Source: Simmondsia chinensis
Taxonomy: Eukaryota > Streptophyta > Magnoliopsida > Caryophyllales > Simmondsiaceae
Direction: 5' to 3'
DNA: 64,000 nucleotides
Assembly (NCBI GenBank): GCA_018398585.1
Contig: JAGTTD010000001.1
Coordinates: forward strand, 18,369,750 to 18,433,749
Shown here: positions 34,602 to 47,632 of the stretch, piece by piece
Position numbering within the stretch: position 1 is the stretch's first letter
How the letters are laid out: each line of letters opens with the position of its first letter
Made by a program: the position numbers and the translations under genes
The notes under the pieces: generated by a model
Database searches by the model: none
The model's input: the letters and a program-made list of their open reading frames with translations, nothing else
What the model was told of the DNA's origin: nothing

Positions 34602-36555
34602 TGTTAGGAATAGTGTCCTGAAATCCAGATTTATTCTGTTGATATTATTTTATTAATAAATAAAATCGAAGTTCCAGTCGTTTCTTCGTTAAATTTGTGT
34701 AAGTGAGCATATATACTGCATGTGCTTTTTTTAAGTATCATCCATGAGATAGATAGGGTCCTCATATTAAATTTTATATGTTTGCTCTACATGGATAATA
34801 AGATTAAGCCTCAGATAAACTTGGAACAAATGGCATAGAATATTATTTGAATAACTCGTGGTCGGTGACGAGCTTGGCTAACTTGTCTAATAAGGCCATG
34901 ACTTAACACATTAGATAACTTGTTTTGGTCATGTGGATGCTGATCCAAAAGTATTAGGTTGGTGTGTTTAATAAGATTGACACACTGAGGTGGACCATGC
35001 GAGTTGCTTGTTTCTAGATTATTATAGGAGATCAATGATTCATGTTGTACTGTTTGAATAACGATTCTAAATTCTGAGAGTATTCTGGACTTGTGCATGG
35101 AATGTTAGTTACTTTTGGTGTACTATAAGTAAGATCTAAATGCATGACTGAATTTTCACGTACACGGGAAGCGATGTGAAGTGTGACATGGATCAGGTAT
35201 TCATACAGAATCTACAATCTCTTATGAGGTACAGATGTCCTCTTAGTTGATTTGTAAGTATTTGAATAGCTCAGAATCATTGGCCAACGTATTTCAAGTG
35301 TTTGACATTTGGAATTTATACTATGAATATGTTCAAGTATAAATGAATTATTCAATGAAAGGCAAGTCAGTAACTAATGGAGAAGCTGTGAGAAGAATAA
35401 TGGTTGTAGTTATGTTTATTCTTTGTCATAGACATTCAATGGAGGGGCTATTGTCACCAATACATTGGAAGTTATCGAATAAATGGTTTTAGTCCAGAGT
35501 TCAGTGGGATTTATTTAGTGGAATTACGTCCCATTAAATGGTAATTAAATTTTATCATGAGATTGTAACTAATTTAACATATTTGAAGCTAGATTTATAT
35601 TGTCTCCGAGGTCCTCGCGCAAGCCTCTACATTTATTGCCATCGAAAAAATATTAAAGAGTTTATGAGATGAATTATTTAATCATAAGATGAGTAAATTT
35701 AATTTTGCCAAACATTATTTATCATATGAATAAAAATTGACATTATAAAATAAAATTATTTTTTTAAATTAAAATTAATAAGATGAATTTTTACATGTGG
35801 AAAACAAAAGAAAAAAAAAGGAAAAAGAAAAATCGCATGTTACAAGTCGTAATCTGTGTGCTTCGAATCGGACGGATCACGCGCTGGGACATCAAGCCTG
35901 CTATCCGAGCCTACATGCGCGGGTGAATAAGAAGCGGACATGTGGCACGCGTTTCGTGGTTACAACGACGCGGTTAACCTGTGCTTTGAAATGCTGTGTT
36001 TTAGCTGTATTTTGAAATAAAATGCTGCATTTTGTTTAAAAGAGCTGCGCATCCCACATCGATTTTATGGTTTGACATTCAATCCAATTGAAAATTAAGG
36101 GTTTTAGAAAGTGTTGACTTTCGATGACCTAATTGGAGAGAAAACTTTACTTTGAAATTTTGCTTCCCTCGTTGAATATTTTTCAAAGTCCACTCTCAGG
36201 AAGCTTTGAGGTCATTACATAGAAGGCTGCAGGGTCTCGGTTTTCTCGGGTTTCTGGGAGTTTTATCATTCTGGTATTCTTTATTTGGAGCAATTCTAGG
36301 TATATCTTTCATTCCTTCTCTTTTAAGTTTTCGCTTCTCTATTTATTTATAGTTTTCTTATCATGCTAGTTATAGTTAATGCAATATTATGAATATATTG
36401 GAGTAGAAGCCTATAAATTTAAATTATAAATTTAAATTTGTAGATTTAAAATTAGGAATTTTAAATCAATCTTAGGTTTAAAATTAAGAATTTTAAACAA
36501 TTCCACTGGGTTAACTTTATTAAATTAGAGAAAATTTTTAAAATTTATCCCAACA
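34602..36555 (+). repeat. G 5' LTR
   Basis: It starts TGTTAGGAATAGTGTCCTG and ends ATCCCAACA. The minus-strand ORF 34811-35098 (antisense to G) is one of the recurrent LTR antisense ORFs. Confidence 0.9.
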
Positions 36556-38060
36556 ATTAGTATCAGAGCCAGCCTCTTATTACATTCATATGGATAGGTG
36601 TAATAAGGACGAAATAAATATATTTTCAAATTTAATAAAATAGAGATTTAGTTAAGAAGGAAAGGTTGTTTAAAGTAACGATTTAAATTGTTTAAATTGT
36701 TAATCTATTAATAGTTAATTAGATTGTTTAATGTAACGGTTTCAATTGTATAAATCGTTAATAAGTTAATAGTTAATTCAGATCTGTCAATGAAGATTAA
36801 TTGAAATTACATTCATATTATTCGTATCATGAGATTGTGCATGTTTAATTATGATTTACGAAATCGGATAAAATTAATCTAATAAGATTAGATTCAACTA
36901 TTTTTTTTTTAAATTTATTAAAAAAAAAGAAGGGCCTAACACTGACATCAGCAGTTAGAGGTAACATCAACAATTTAAAAAAAATTTATAAAATCTTTTT
37001 TAATATTTTTTGGGACTTGCAGACGTTAGTACTAGTTTACATAATAATTAAAAATTAATTTTTAATAATTAATTTAATTTTTAAATGAGACTCTAAAGTA
37101 GATTATGAGATAATCTAGATTGTAAGTCATACTATTTTAAATAAAAAATTAATTAATTAATTTTATTGATTAATTTTTAGAATGAGATTCTAAGGTAGAT
37201 TATGAGATAATCTATATTATAGGACCGTAGTGTTTTAAATAAAAAATTAATAATTTTTGTTAGTTAATTTTAGAACTAGATTCTAAAGTAAATTATGAGA
37301 TAATCTAAATTATGAGTTGGTATTCTTTTAAATAAATATTAATTTTTATTAATTAATTTAATTTTAGAATGAGATTTAAAAGTAGACTATAAGATAATCT
37401 ATGTTATAAGTTGGTACTGCTTTAAATAAAAAAAAATACATTAATTAATTAATTTTTAGAATGAGATTCAAGAGGGGATATGAGACAATCGAAGTTGTAG
37501 ATGTAAGTTAATTAAAAACCACTAGTTTATAAAAATCAAGTGGGAGCGAGGTTTAATTGTTAAAACTTCACGGTCTCCATTACCGATCTAACAATATAGT
37601 AGATCGATAGACCTCCCTGCGGCGGATGTCAATTTGCAGGTTACAAGGTTAGACTTCTATTAGAATAAACCAAAGTTCAAAGAAACGACACGACCACGAT
37701 GCCGTGAAGTATTACGTGTATTTGTATAGGGGTTTAGGTAATGGTTTACACTTGACTAGTATGATGCATTAGTCTCCCCGAGGAGCTCTATTGTGTCATG
37801 TGAAGGACTAAGGTAAAGTGGAGAGTTAATCATGTTTAATAAGAGTTATAAGAAAACATATTAATTAAGAATAGTTCTCACCCAGACTAACTCCGTATGA
37901 CCCCACTGCCAGGAAATAAGGAGTGGTGTGTTTGGGTCATCATTGCATGTATGATAGTACAGTTTAGTGGATACTTGAATTATTATTTATGCTAAAATAA
38001 AAGAATAAATATCACTACATTCGACAATTTTACAAATGTTTGCATTTACAGTGTTTTGAA
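36556..38060 (+). other. G primer site and 5' leader with GAG-loop hairpin array
   Basis: The primer site TAGTATCAGAGC is at 36558-36569 (one change). A stem AATCTAAT-AAG-ATTAGATT lies at 36876-36894. Five ~92-base modules at 37085-37500 each hold two stems, TTTAGAAT-GAG-ATTCTAAA and AGATTAT-GAG-ATAATCT types, of which the first two modules are most perfect. A second block (37560-37900) is shared with D and F. A tract ending TTTACAG lies just before the gag ATG. Confidence 0.7.
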
Positions 38061-38698
38061 ATGGGTACTGCTGGAGAACTTCACTCGATTCTAATGCATA
38101 ATGTACTCACTGGACCAAACTACCTTGGCTAAAAAAACAAGTTGGACTTAGTTATTACTAACAAGGGACCCACTGGAAAGAAACGAAAGAGCAAGGTTGC
38201 TAGTGTTGCAACCAAGTCCATAAAGAGGTCAACAAAAGGAAGGTGTTTATTTTATAGGAAGTCTGACCATTAGAAAAAGAACTGTACTAAGTACTGTGCT
38301 TTCATCATGCAAAGACTGCTAAGCCATCTAGTGAAGATATGTTAATATCTCATTTAATTGAATTATGCGCAGTTGAGATTCCACTAGATTCTTGGTGTGT
38401 GGACTCAGGTTCAACTGACCAAGTCTGTAATATGTTACAGGAGCTCAAGCTAGCCAGGAGGCTACACGATGGGGAACTACACCTGACGGCTGGAGACGGT
38501 AGAGGAGTAGCGGTCTTAGGAGTTGGAGATGTTAGCTTAGTATTTAGTGGGAGAGTTTTTATTGTAAAGGATTGTTTATTTATACCTACACTATGCGAGA
38601 ATTTGATTTCATTATCTCGTTTAATGTATAATGGTTATTCAGATAATTTTAGTTGTGAACTTGTTATTACAAGAAAGAAATTATTTATTTACAAATAG
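38061..38698 (+). pseudogene. G gag remnant and protease
   Basis: The ATG at 38061 gives MGTAGELHSILMHNVLTGPNYLG, then a TAA (38130-38132), and the same frame goes directly to the basic tail (KKRKSKVASVATKSIKRS) and a damaged zinc knuckle (CLFYRKSDH...KKNCTKYC; the second Cys is lost and the Trp codon is a stop). The ~200-residue capsid core is missing. The protease ORF 38339-38698 follows, with WCVDSGSTDQVCN at the active site and a normal copia layout to LISLSRLMYNGY. The junction matches that of F. Confidence 0.78.
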
Positions 38699-38789
38699 CA
38701 CATGTATAAATGGTTTATCCATGTTATTTCCTAATCAAAACTCTCATATTTGCTTAAATGAAACTAGCGCAAGCTCTTATTTAATCTCC

Positions 38790-39345
38790 TAAAAGAAAAT
38801 CCCCTGAAAGGGATAATGCCTACACATGGCACCAACGTTTAAGGAACATTAATTCGAATAGGATCCAAAGACTAGTGAAAGATGGATTGATAGAGGTTTT
38901 GGACTTGATGCCATTACCAGCCTGCGAATCCTGCATAGAATGAAAGATGACCAAGTCTATCCTTAAGAGTAAAGGCTATAGGATTGCTGATTGAGCTGGT
39001 TCACACATATGTATGTGGACCAATGAATGTTTAGGCAAGAGGTGGGTATGAGTACTTCATCACTTACACCGATGATTACTCAAGTGATGGATATGTCCAC
39101 CTAATGAGACATGAATCAGACTCTTTTGAAAAGTTCAAAGAGTACAAAATTGAAGTTGAAAATCAATTAGGTAAACAAGTTAAGTTACTTAATCAAATCA
39201 AGGTGGTGAATATTTTTCGGGTGAGTTTCTGGATTTCCTAATCGCAAATGGAATAAGATCTCAGCTTTCTGCTCCAAATACACCGCAGTAGAGTAGTGTT
39301 GTAGAAAGAAAGAATATGACTTTGTTAGAGATGATAAGGTCCATG
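38790..39345 (+). pseudogene. G pre-integrase and integrase, first part
   Basis: The codons give AYTWHQRLRNINSNRIQRLVK, then integrase core traces and GGEYFSGEFLDFLIANGIRS, SSVVERKNMTLLEMIRSM, with several stops. It ends in the CCATG target of H at 39341-39345 and resumes at 47633 with MMSHATLPISF. Confidence 0.75.
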
Positions 39346-40700
39346 CGTTGAGAAAAACATGAATTTTTGTTGAAAAAAAAACTCTGATGCTGACTATTGG
39401 GTTCACAGTTCTCAACTATGGTCACAACAATAGGCACCTATTAGTGCACTTAGAGTAGGAGACTCTTCTCTCTACCTAAGCCCTTGGTCGGAGAGTCACG
39501 CTTCGTGACACCTCACATGCGAGAGTTCCCGGGAATAGGTTTATCTCTATAAACTCTTTGCCCTAATACCGGTTGTTGTGACGAATTTCAAAAATTCTCC
39601 CTAAAGTTTACGCAGCGGAAGGGGTTTAGAATTCATAACTCTAAACCCATAGTTGATTTAAAATTCCTGATTTTAATTCTATATATTTAAATTTACAATT
39701 TAAATCTACAGATCTAAATTCTTAATTTAGATCATTAGGCCTTTTACTCTAATACTTTCATAACAATACAAAACTCAAACAGGTATAATAATGAATGCTG
39801 TAAATAAATAGAAAAGTGAAATTAAAAGAAGAAGGGAAGAAGAACATACCTGGAATTACTCCAATAATAAAGAATACCAAGAAATCGAGACCCCGCAATC
39901 TTCTACGCAATGACCTCGAACTGTCTGGACGGTGGGCTCCGAAAAATATTAAGCAGAGGAAATAAAAATTTCAACAGAAAATTTTCTCCCCGATTAGGTC
40001 TCCGAAACAACTTTCAAAAACCCAAAATAATTTGTTTGATTGAATGCCAAACCCTTGGAATAGGTACATCTCTTTATAGGAGTGTACCGGAGCCAAAAGA
40101 AGCTAATTTTCCGATGTGGGATTTGCAGTTAAAACATCAAAACACAGCGTTTCAAATATTAAAACAATTAAAATGCCACATTTCTATCTCATGTGCACGC
40201 GTTCTTTGGCCTTGTCACCACATGCCACGTGGCACGCGGTGATTGGTCCGTGCCTGATGGAGCGGATCCTCATCTGTTGGCCCAGCGCGCGACACTTGTC
40301 TCGTGCTAGTTGGCTGTTACACATGTACACTGATTCCTCCTGGGATTTTTTGTGATTTTTCCTTTTTTTTTGTTTTTTCTTTGTTTTTCACATGTAAAAA
40401 TTAATCTTAAAAATTTGAATTTTCTAAAATTATTTTATTTTATAATTTAAAATTTTTATTCATCTCATGAATAATGTTCGGCAAAATTAATTTACCAATC
40501 TTGTGGATAAATAATTTATCTTATGAATTCTTTAACATTTTTCTGATGGCAATAAATACGGAGGCTTACGCAGGGTCCTCAGGGACAATTTAAATCTGGC
40601 TCCAAATGAGTTAAATTAATTATCTCATAAAATAATTTAATTACCATTTAATGAGACTTAATTCCAATAAATAAATCTTACTGTACTCCAGACTTAAACC

Positions 40701-42291
40701 TGTGAGGAAATGAGGAAATCTTCTTTTTGGTAAATCAGTAATAAATACTATATATAATCAAAATATATGTACAAATCTACGAGGGGCATACCCCAAGCCA
40801 AGGCCAGAAGGCCTACATAAAAGAATCAATCAAAGAAAGAATCAAAGCACTATATAATCAAAGCAAATGAAGGCAAACAAGCTAATGCTCAATCCCCCAC
40901 TCCTGCAAAAGCTGCGAGTGGCGATGAGCACTGCGAAGTGTAGGGGTAGCAATCAGACGACTGCGGACCAATCCTGTGATCTCCTCAGTGATGACTACAG
41001 AAATCCTGGACTAGGACCAATGAATCCTCAAGTTACGCTCACACCAGAGGATGTAAACAGTAGCGGAGCAACAAAGGCGGGCAAGAATTCGATCCACCCC
41101 GCGGCCACGAAGCCTAGTAGCAGCCCACTGAACCAGCTCGCACCATGGAAGCGTGGGCCAGGCAAAAGAGGTGCGAGAGGACACTCTGGACCAAATAGTA
41201 GCAGAGTAGCTGCAGATGAAGAAGAGATTGTCATGCGACTCAGCATCTGACCCACCCAACATGCAAGTAACCTGAACATCCTGCACTCGATGTCTCAGCA
41301 GTCTGTCAAATGTCTATAGACGCTCACAGGAGGCAAGCCACAAAATGAAGGAGTGCCTCGGGATGTGAAGCTAAAACCAAAGGAAATGATGGATGGAGTC
41401 CACCTCCCTCCGACTGCGAAAAATCTCCCATTGTACACTGTCAGCTACCCCTGGTTGGGGCCTCAAGTCAACAAAATCCCAAATAGGAAGCAGCTCCTCA
41501 ATATCCCGTGGGAAACGCCACTGATCACCCTCTATAATATCTGAAACTCGAGATCCCAAACGATGACTAGTGGAATGGAGGAGGCGGAAAGTGAACCGCC
41601 CCTCCAGACGTCCACAAAGCAGCCAGTAATCGGACCACAAAGCAGTGTCCCGGCCATCACCAATGATATGCCGAAAAGCCCCTGCACAAAGCAATCGAAC
41701 ACCAAGAATGCTCCTCCAAGACCATAAAATCGAACCTCGGCTAAATATCCTAGAAGGACTTCTCCATGAGAGAAGCCTGGTTCCACTCATGCAGACACTG
41801 AACCTCGAGACCGCCCTCCCTAAGAAACCAAGAACAACCAAGAAGTAAAATAGACTAAAGAGAATCAAACACATGAACAAAGCAATTTACATGGAAACCC
41901 CTCTACAATCGAGAGAGGAGAAAACCACGGGTGAAGATTGGAGCTTTTATTATTGAATCAAAAAACAAGAATTATAATCACTCCTTTCTCTCTCTCTCTT
42001 TAATTGGTGCGGCGCCGCAGGGGAAACACTCAAATATTATTTGGATTATTTCTAACGCAACCCTACGTCCCTATTTATACCCGCGTGAAAATGCAACTCC
42101 CAATTGATCAGGGGGTCCCGATTGATTGGGGTCTCGATTGATCGGTAGTTAACCGATCGATCGGTGAACTCTCTGCAGACGTCCCAGATTTACGTAACAT
42201 TCCTGATTGATGGGTGCTAATCCCGATCGTTCGGCCTCCTCACGGCTTCCCCACTTAGACTTTCAAGGAATTTTGGGACATATTCCTAACA
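40701..42291 (-). repeat. I 3' LTR, interrupted by LINE
   Basis: It is 40701-40720 + 41835-42291. The sequence after the LINE (AGAAGTAAAATAGACTAAAGAGAATC...) matches the 5' LTR from about 46401. About 29 bases of LTR are missing at the LINE junction. Confidence 0.8.
40721..41834 (-). mobile_element. 5'-truncated L1-type LINE
   Basis: The minus strand encodes the end of a LINE ORF2. The frame from 41880 to 41371 (GVRLLCAGAFRHIIGDGRDT, ALWSDYW) continues in the same frame after a TAG as PRHSFILWLAS-type codons and the zf-RVT segment (41286-41011: GGSDAESHDNLFFICSYSAT, then IWSRV). About 290 bases of 3' UTR follow, ending in a short A-rich tail (CCAAAAAGAAG) at the left. RT and endonuclease are absent (5' truncation). 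The plus-strand ORFs at 40867-41848 are shadows of this frame. Confidence 0.82.
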
Positions 42292-42371
42292 AATCTCCAC
42301 CTTGGCTCAAAATTTATCACAATAATAAAAACATCTCCACATTCTCCAATAATACCCCCACACCGAGGTTA

Positions 42372-43883
42372 TCAAACTGAAACTGTAAGTCCAACTAAAT
42401 TCGAGCATTGCTCGAATTTCCTGCCAGGTAAAACTATAGTCAACATATCTGCTGGATTATCTTCAGTACCAATCTTCTTCAACTCCACCTTCCGTTCATC
42501 AATCAGATCTCTAATAAAATGATATTTGACATCAATGTGCTTGGTTATGTCGTGATGCGTCATCTGATCTTTAGCTAGGTGAATCACTAACTGGCTATCA
42601 CACTAAACTCCAATAGTACCCTGATCAACACTAATCTCACTAATCAAACCTCTCAACCAAACAGCCTCCCTAAATGCTTCTGTAATTGTCATGTACTCGA
42701 CCTTGGTAGTTGACTATGCAGTAACTGATTGTAGACAAGCTGTCCAATTTTTCTCCCAAACAGAACACATAACCAGAAGTAGACTTCCTCTTATCATGAT
42801 TTCGACCATAATTAGAGTCAACATACCCTACTAAGCAGCATTTACTCTCCCAAATTCCAAACAAACATCAGAAGTGCCACATAAGTACCTGAGAATCTAT
42901 TTAACAGCTTGCCAATGTTCCTTTCCTGGATTCTTCGTGTACCTACTCACTTTTCTCACAACATAAGCAATATCTGGACGAGTACCAACCATAGCATACA
43001 TGATACTACCCACAACACTAGAATAAGGGACCTGAGACATGTACTTGACATCCTCCTCAGTGTGAGGTGAATCCAATGCTGAAAGCCTGAAGTGTGCTGC
43101 TAAGGGAGTGCTAACTGGCTTAGCATCCTTCATGTGAAATCGATCCAGAACCTTCTCAATGTACTTCTCCTGAGACAAGTACAACTTTCCAGCTTTTCGG
43201 TCCCTACTGATCTCCATGTCAAGAATCTTCTTAGCTGCTCCTAAGTCCTTCATCTCGAACTCGCTTTTCAACATTGCTGTCAAATCATCAACATCTGTCA
43301 TGTCTTTAGCTGCAATTAACATATCATCAACATATAACAGAAGATAAACAAATGAGCCTGAATCTGTCTTTCTAAAATACACACAGCTATCATACTTGCT
43401 CGTGAAGAACCCATGGCTAGTCATGAACTGATCAAATCTCTTATACCACTATCTAGGTGACTGCCTCAAACCATATAAAGATCTCTTCAACAAATAAACA
43501 TGGTCTTCTTTTCCTTTTACAACGAAACCCTCAAGTTGACGCATGTAAATACTCTCCTCGAGCTCACCATGCAAAAATGCAGTTTTCAGATCTAATTGCT
43601 CAAGCTTTAAATCATGCATAGCTACTAAAGAAAGTATCACTTGTATGGAACTATGTCTAACAACAGGTGAGAAAATATCATGAAAATCAACACCGTGTAC
43701 CTGACTGTAGCCTTTAGCTACTAACTGAGCCTTGTACCTTGCATCTTCCACTCCATGAATGCCTTCTTTTCCTTTGAAGACCCACTTGCACCCGATTACT
43801 CTTTTTCCTATTTGAGGCTTGACTAGCTGCCAAGTCTGGTTCTTCTTCAAAGATTCCATCCCCTCATGCATGGCCATAAGCAA
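42372..43883 (-). pseudogene. I reverse transcriptase and RNase H, broken
   Basis: The ORF 43883-43449 is RT (CKWVFKGKEGIHGVEDARYK, VDFHDIFSPVVRHSS, LDLKTAFLHGELEESIYM). After a stop the same frame continues as 43424-42897 with the intact catalytic YVDDML box and ARTRPDIAY-type codons (VGTRPDIAYV). Frameshifts separate 42864-42670 ([20 protein letters not shown], RNase H) and 42587-42372 (HIDVKYHFIRDLI, ending PGRKFEQC). The family usually has one ORF; here at least two frameshifts and two stops break it. Confidence 0.88.
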
Positions 43884-44136
43884 TTTATCTGAGTGATAAA
43901 ATCTCTAAATATGAAGACGGCTCACTGTCTTCCACTGTTTCAGCTATAGTAAGGGCATAAGCTATCATCTCCTCATACCCATATCTTTGTGGCGGCCTAA
44001 TCTACCTACCCCCTGCAATTGTATGCTGCTCGACCTGCTGATGTGTTTCTGTTTCATCAATCTCATTAGAAACTTGTACTGGAGATGCCTGCATACTTTC
44101 AAACTGAACTACCTGCTGCTGATTAGAACTTTCTGA

Positions 44137-45174
44137 CTATATCTGACTGTCATCAAGGTTCTGCGCCTGAACATATTCATGAACTAAGGAGGGCGTGTGT
44201 GGTGGATGTAGTAGAGCAGACTCATTGAATGTAACATCTCTACTAGTCAGAAATTTATGAGATTTCGGATCCCATAAACTATATCCCTTCACACCTGATG
44301 TATAACCAAGAAAGATACACTTCTTGGCCCTAGGCTCTAGCTTTCCATCATTAACATAAGCATAAGTAGGACAACCAAATATCTTCAAATAAGAATAATC
44401 AACATGAGAACCAGACCATACCTCTTATGGAATCTTCAACTAAAGTGATGAATGAGGAGATCGATTCACTAGATAACAAGCCATGTTAACTGCCTCTGCC
44501 CACCATTCTCTCCCTAATCATGTGTTTGAAAGCATACACCGAGCCTTCTCCAATAACGTCCTATTCATTCTTTCTGCCACTCTGTTCTATTGAGGTCGAC
44601 CTGTACAAGTCCTGTGTCTGACAATGCCTTGGTCCTCACAGAATTTGAGGAAATCACCCTCAACGAACTCAAGAACATTATCTGTCCTCAACCTCTTTAT
44701 CTGCTTGTCTATCTGTTTTTCAAGCAGTGTCTTCCAGTTCTTTAAGACTTCATAAACTTTGTTCTTCTGCTTAAGAAAATAGACCCAAACACTACGTGAA
44801 AAATCATAAATGAACGTTAGCAAATACCTGGAACCTCCCCTGGAACCAACTCTAGACAGTCCCCATAAATCAGAATGAATGTAGTCCAACGTTCCTTTAG
44901 TCTGATGCACTGCCTGCTTGAAGTTGACTCTCTTTTGCTTTCCATATACATAGTGCTCACAGAAATCCATCAGTCCAGTTAACTGACCACATAATAGGCC
45001 CCTCTTACTCAATTCTGACAGCCCCTTATCACTCATATGACCCAATCTCATGTGCCACATCTTAGTAATCTCTGTATCTGTCATAGACGATGTAGAAACA
45101 GCTATTGCCCCTATCACAGTAGAACCTACAAGCTCATACAAGGTTCCTACCCTTCTACCCTTCATCACAATCAA
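44137..45174 (-). pseudogene. I pre-integrase, integrase
   Basis: The ORF 45174-44587 has the pre-integrase region ([20 protein letters not shown], then [14 protein letters not shown]) and the integrase core with [19 protein letters not shown] and the second-Asp region [12 protein letters not shown] breaks the expected QNGVAERMN stretch near 44590. The ORF 44388-44137 is the integrase C-terminal GKLEPRAKKCIFLGY segment. TNT1/Tork-like motifs. Confidence 0.87.
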
Positions 45175-45585
45175 CTTTTACTGACCCTTATGACTTCACT
45201 TTCAGCTGTGTACTTGTACCCATTGGACTTAAGGGTACCTAAAGAGATAAGGTTCTTTTTCAAATATGGAATGTGTCACATGTCGCTAAGTGTCCTAACC
45301 GTGCCACCAAACATCTTCACATGAACTGTTCCAATACCCATCACCTTACATGCGGCATCATTGCCCATCAAGACTACTCCATCATGAATTGACTTATAAG
45401 TGGCGAACCAGTCTCTATTAGGACAAATGTGGTAAGAACAATCTGAATCCATGATCCACTTATCTCTGGACCTGGTATGTGACTCGGTTACTAATAGGAC
45501 ATCAGCATCTCCCTCATCTTCAACTACACTAGCCTCAGTGGACTTATGGTCATTCCTGTTATCATCTTTCTGCTTATTCTTAAGC

Positions 45586-46305
45586 CTATAACAGTTTTTT
45601 CTTTATGTGCCCCTTCTTATGACAAAAGTTACACGACAGGTTATTATGTCTAGATTTAGACCTAGATTTCTTTCCACCTTCAGACCCTCTAGATTCAGCC
45701 CTACCTCTCACAAACAACCTATTACCAGAGCTATTCACAGAGTCAAACAATTCTCTATCAACTCTCTCTTTACTTACTAGATTTCTTTTAACCTCATCGA
45801 CAGTGATAGTAGGCCTACCACCATATATTATGCTTTCTACAAAGCCTTTGTAAGAATTAGAGAGTGAACACAATAATATCATGGCCTGATCTTCGTTCTA
45901 AGGGGTGTCATCCAATTCTTTCAATTCTTGAATTATAGAATTAAATTCACTAAGATGGTTTTTAAGCGATGTACCTTCCGTCATACGAAACATGAATAAC
46001 TGGCGCTTTACTGCGAGTTTATTGGAGACCGATTTGTGGCAAAACATCTCTTGCAACTTCTCCCACAACTCCTTGGCGGTTTTCATCTCCAAGAGTTATG
46101 TCAGTACATCATCTGCTAAACACATCTGTATCACCGTGAGAGCCTTATCATCGAATTCTTCCCACCGTGCCTCTGTCATGTTTTTCGGTTTCTTCTCTTT
46201 TCCATCCAGTGCTTTCGTCAGGAGTCCTTTAACACGGACTTGCCACAAACTGAAGCTTCCCTGACCTTCGAACTTCTCTACCTCAGATTTGATTGCCGAC
46301 ATCAT
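45586..46305 (-). pseudogene. gag: I gag
   Basis: It starts at 46305 (MMSAIKSEVEKFEGQGSFSL). A stop follows DDVLT at about 46096, then the same frame continues (ELWEKLQEMFCHKSVSNKLA, a UBN2-type gag core), with another stop at about 45898, then a basic region and a zinc knuckle CNFCHKKGHIKKKL (its last Cys is replaced). Otherwise collinear with copia gag. Confidence 0.85.
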
Positions 46306-46342
46306 TGTACCATCTCGAATAACAAGGGCTCGGATACTAATT

Positions 46343-46750
46343 TGTGAGGAAATGCGGAAATCCCAAGTACTGAATTCGAATCAAATACCACAACAATGAA
46401 GAAGTAAAATTGACTAAAGAGAATCAAACACAAGAACATAGCAATTTACGTGGAAAACCCTCCACCATTGAGACGGGAAAAAACCACGGGCGAAGATTGG
46501 AGCTTTTATTATTGAATCGAAAAAGAAGAATTACAATCACTCATTTCTCTCTCTCTCTCTTTAATTCGTGCGGCGCCGTAGGGGAAACACTCGAATATTA
46601 TTTTGGATTATTTCCAACATAACCCTACGTCTCTATTTATACCCGCGTGAAAACGCGACTCCCGATCAATCGGTGCTTCACCCTATCGATCGGCCTACTC
46701 ACGGCTTCCCTACTTAGACTTCGAAGGAATTTTGAGACGTATTCCTACCA
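46343..46750 (-). repeat. I 5' LTR
   Basis: It is 408 bp, TGTGAGGAAATGCGG to TATTCCTACCA. It shares CGGCGCCG and 'CTCTCTTTAATT' blocks with the 3' LTR. Confidence 0.87.
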
Positions 46751-47632
46751 AAATCATTTATTCGATATCTTCCTAATAGACTATAGTGATGACAACAACC
46801 CCTCCACTTGATGTCCATAACAAAGGATAAATATAACCACTACCATTATCCTTCTCACAGCTTCTCCATTAGTTACTGACTCGCCCTTCGCTAAATAATT
46901 CATTCATACTTGAACATATTCATAGTATAAATTCCAAATGTCAAAAACTTGGAATACTTTGGCCAAAGTTTCCGAACTATTTAAATATTTGCGAATCAAC
47001 TAAGGGGACATCTGTATCTCATAAAAGATTATAGATTCCCTATTGAATACCTGATCCTTGTGACACTTCATGCCACTATCCAGTGTACGTGGGAATTTAG
47101 TCATGCCTTTAGACCTTACTTATAGTACACCAAGGTAACTAATGCTCCATGCACAAGTCCAGAATTCCCTTAGGATTCAAAGTCGTTGTTCAAATAGCAC
47201 AACATGAATCACTCATCTCTGATAGTAGTCTAGAAACTCAGTGTGCCAATCTTATTAAACACACCAACATAATACTTTTTGGATCTCCATCCACATGGCC
47301 AAGATAAGTCATCTAAAGTGTCACGTTATAGTCTTAGCATACAAGTAGTCCAAACTTGTCTTTGACTGCGAGTTTTTCAAACAACAATCCATACTATTTG
47401 TTCCAAGTCTATCTGTGGGTTAATCACATAAACAACCTAGAACAAACATGTAAATTGTAGTATGAGGACTATACACATCTCATAGATGTTTCCAAAAAGA
47501 AAATCACATGCGGTATAAGTACTTGCTTATACAAATATTACTAGGAAACGACTAGGACTTCAATTTTATTTATTAATTAAAATAATATATATATACAGAA
47601 TAAATCTGGATTTTAGGACACTGTTCCTAACA

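Larger units (their letters stand above)
40701..46750 (-). mobile_element. Element I: TNT1/Tork-like Ty1/copia
   Basis: The 3' LTR is 40701-42291 (interrupted by a LINE) and the 5' LTR is 46343-46750 (408 bp), TGTGAGGAAATG...TTCCTA(A/C)CA. An antisense primer site GCTCGGATACTA lies at 46328-46339 and an antisense PPT (AATCTCCACCTTGGC) follows 42291. TSD AAACC (40696-40700) / AAATC (46751-46755) lies in H. The interior encodes a full copia order on the minus strand, in one frame down to about 44137, with several stops and later frameshifts. Confidence 0.88.
39346..47632 (-). mobile_element. Element H: solo LTR of the F family, split by I
   Basis: The LTR is 39346-40700 + 46756-47632 (about 2.23 kb, the length of F's LTRs) and has no internal region. 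TSD CCATG is perfect (39341-39345 and 47633-47637). It begins CGTTGAGAAAAAC (TG changed to CG) and ends CTGTTCCTAACA. Complete LTR ends without an interior, flanked by a perfect TSD, point to unequal or intra-element recombination. Confidence 0.88.

Noticed and set aside
38339..38698. 119-codon ORF as an independent small protease gene
   Set aside because: It is the in-place protease segment of G pol, followed by pre-integrase motifs; not a separate gene.
40867..41848. Plus-strand ORFs opposite the LINE
   Set aside because: The minus strand of the same interval encodes clear LINE ORF2 and zf-RVT motifs, so the plus ORFs are shadows.
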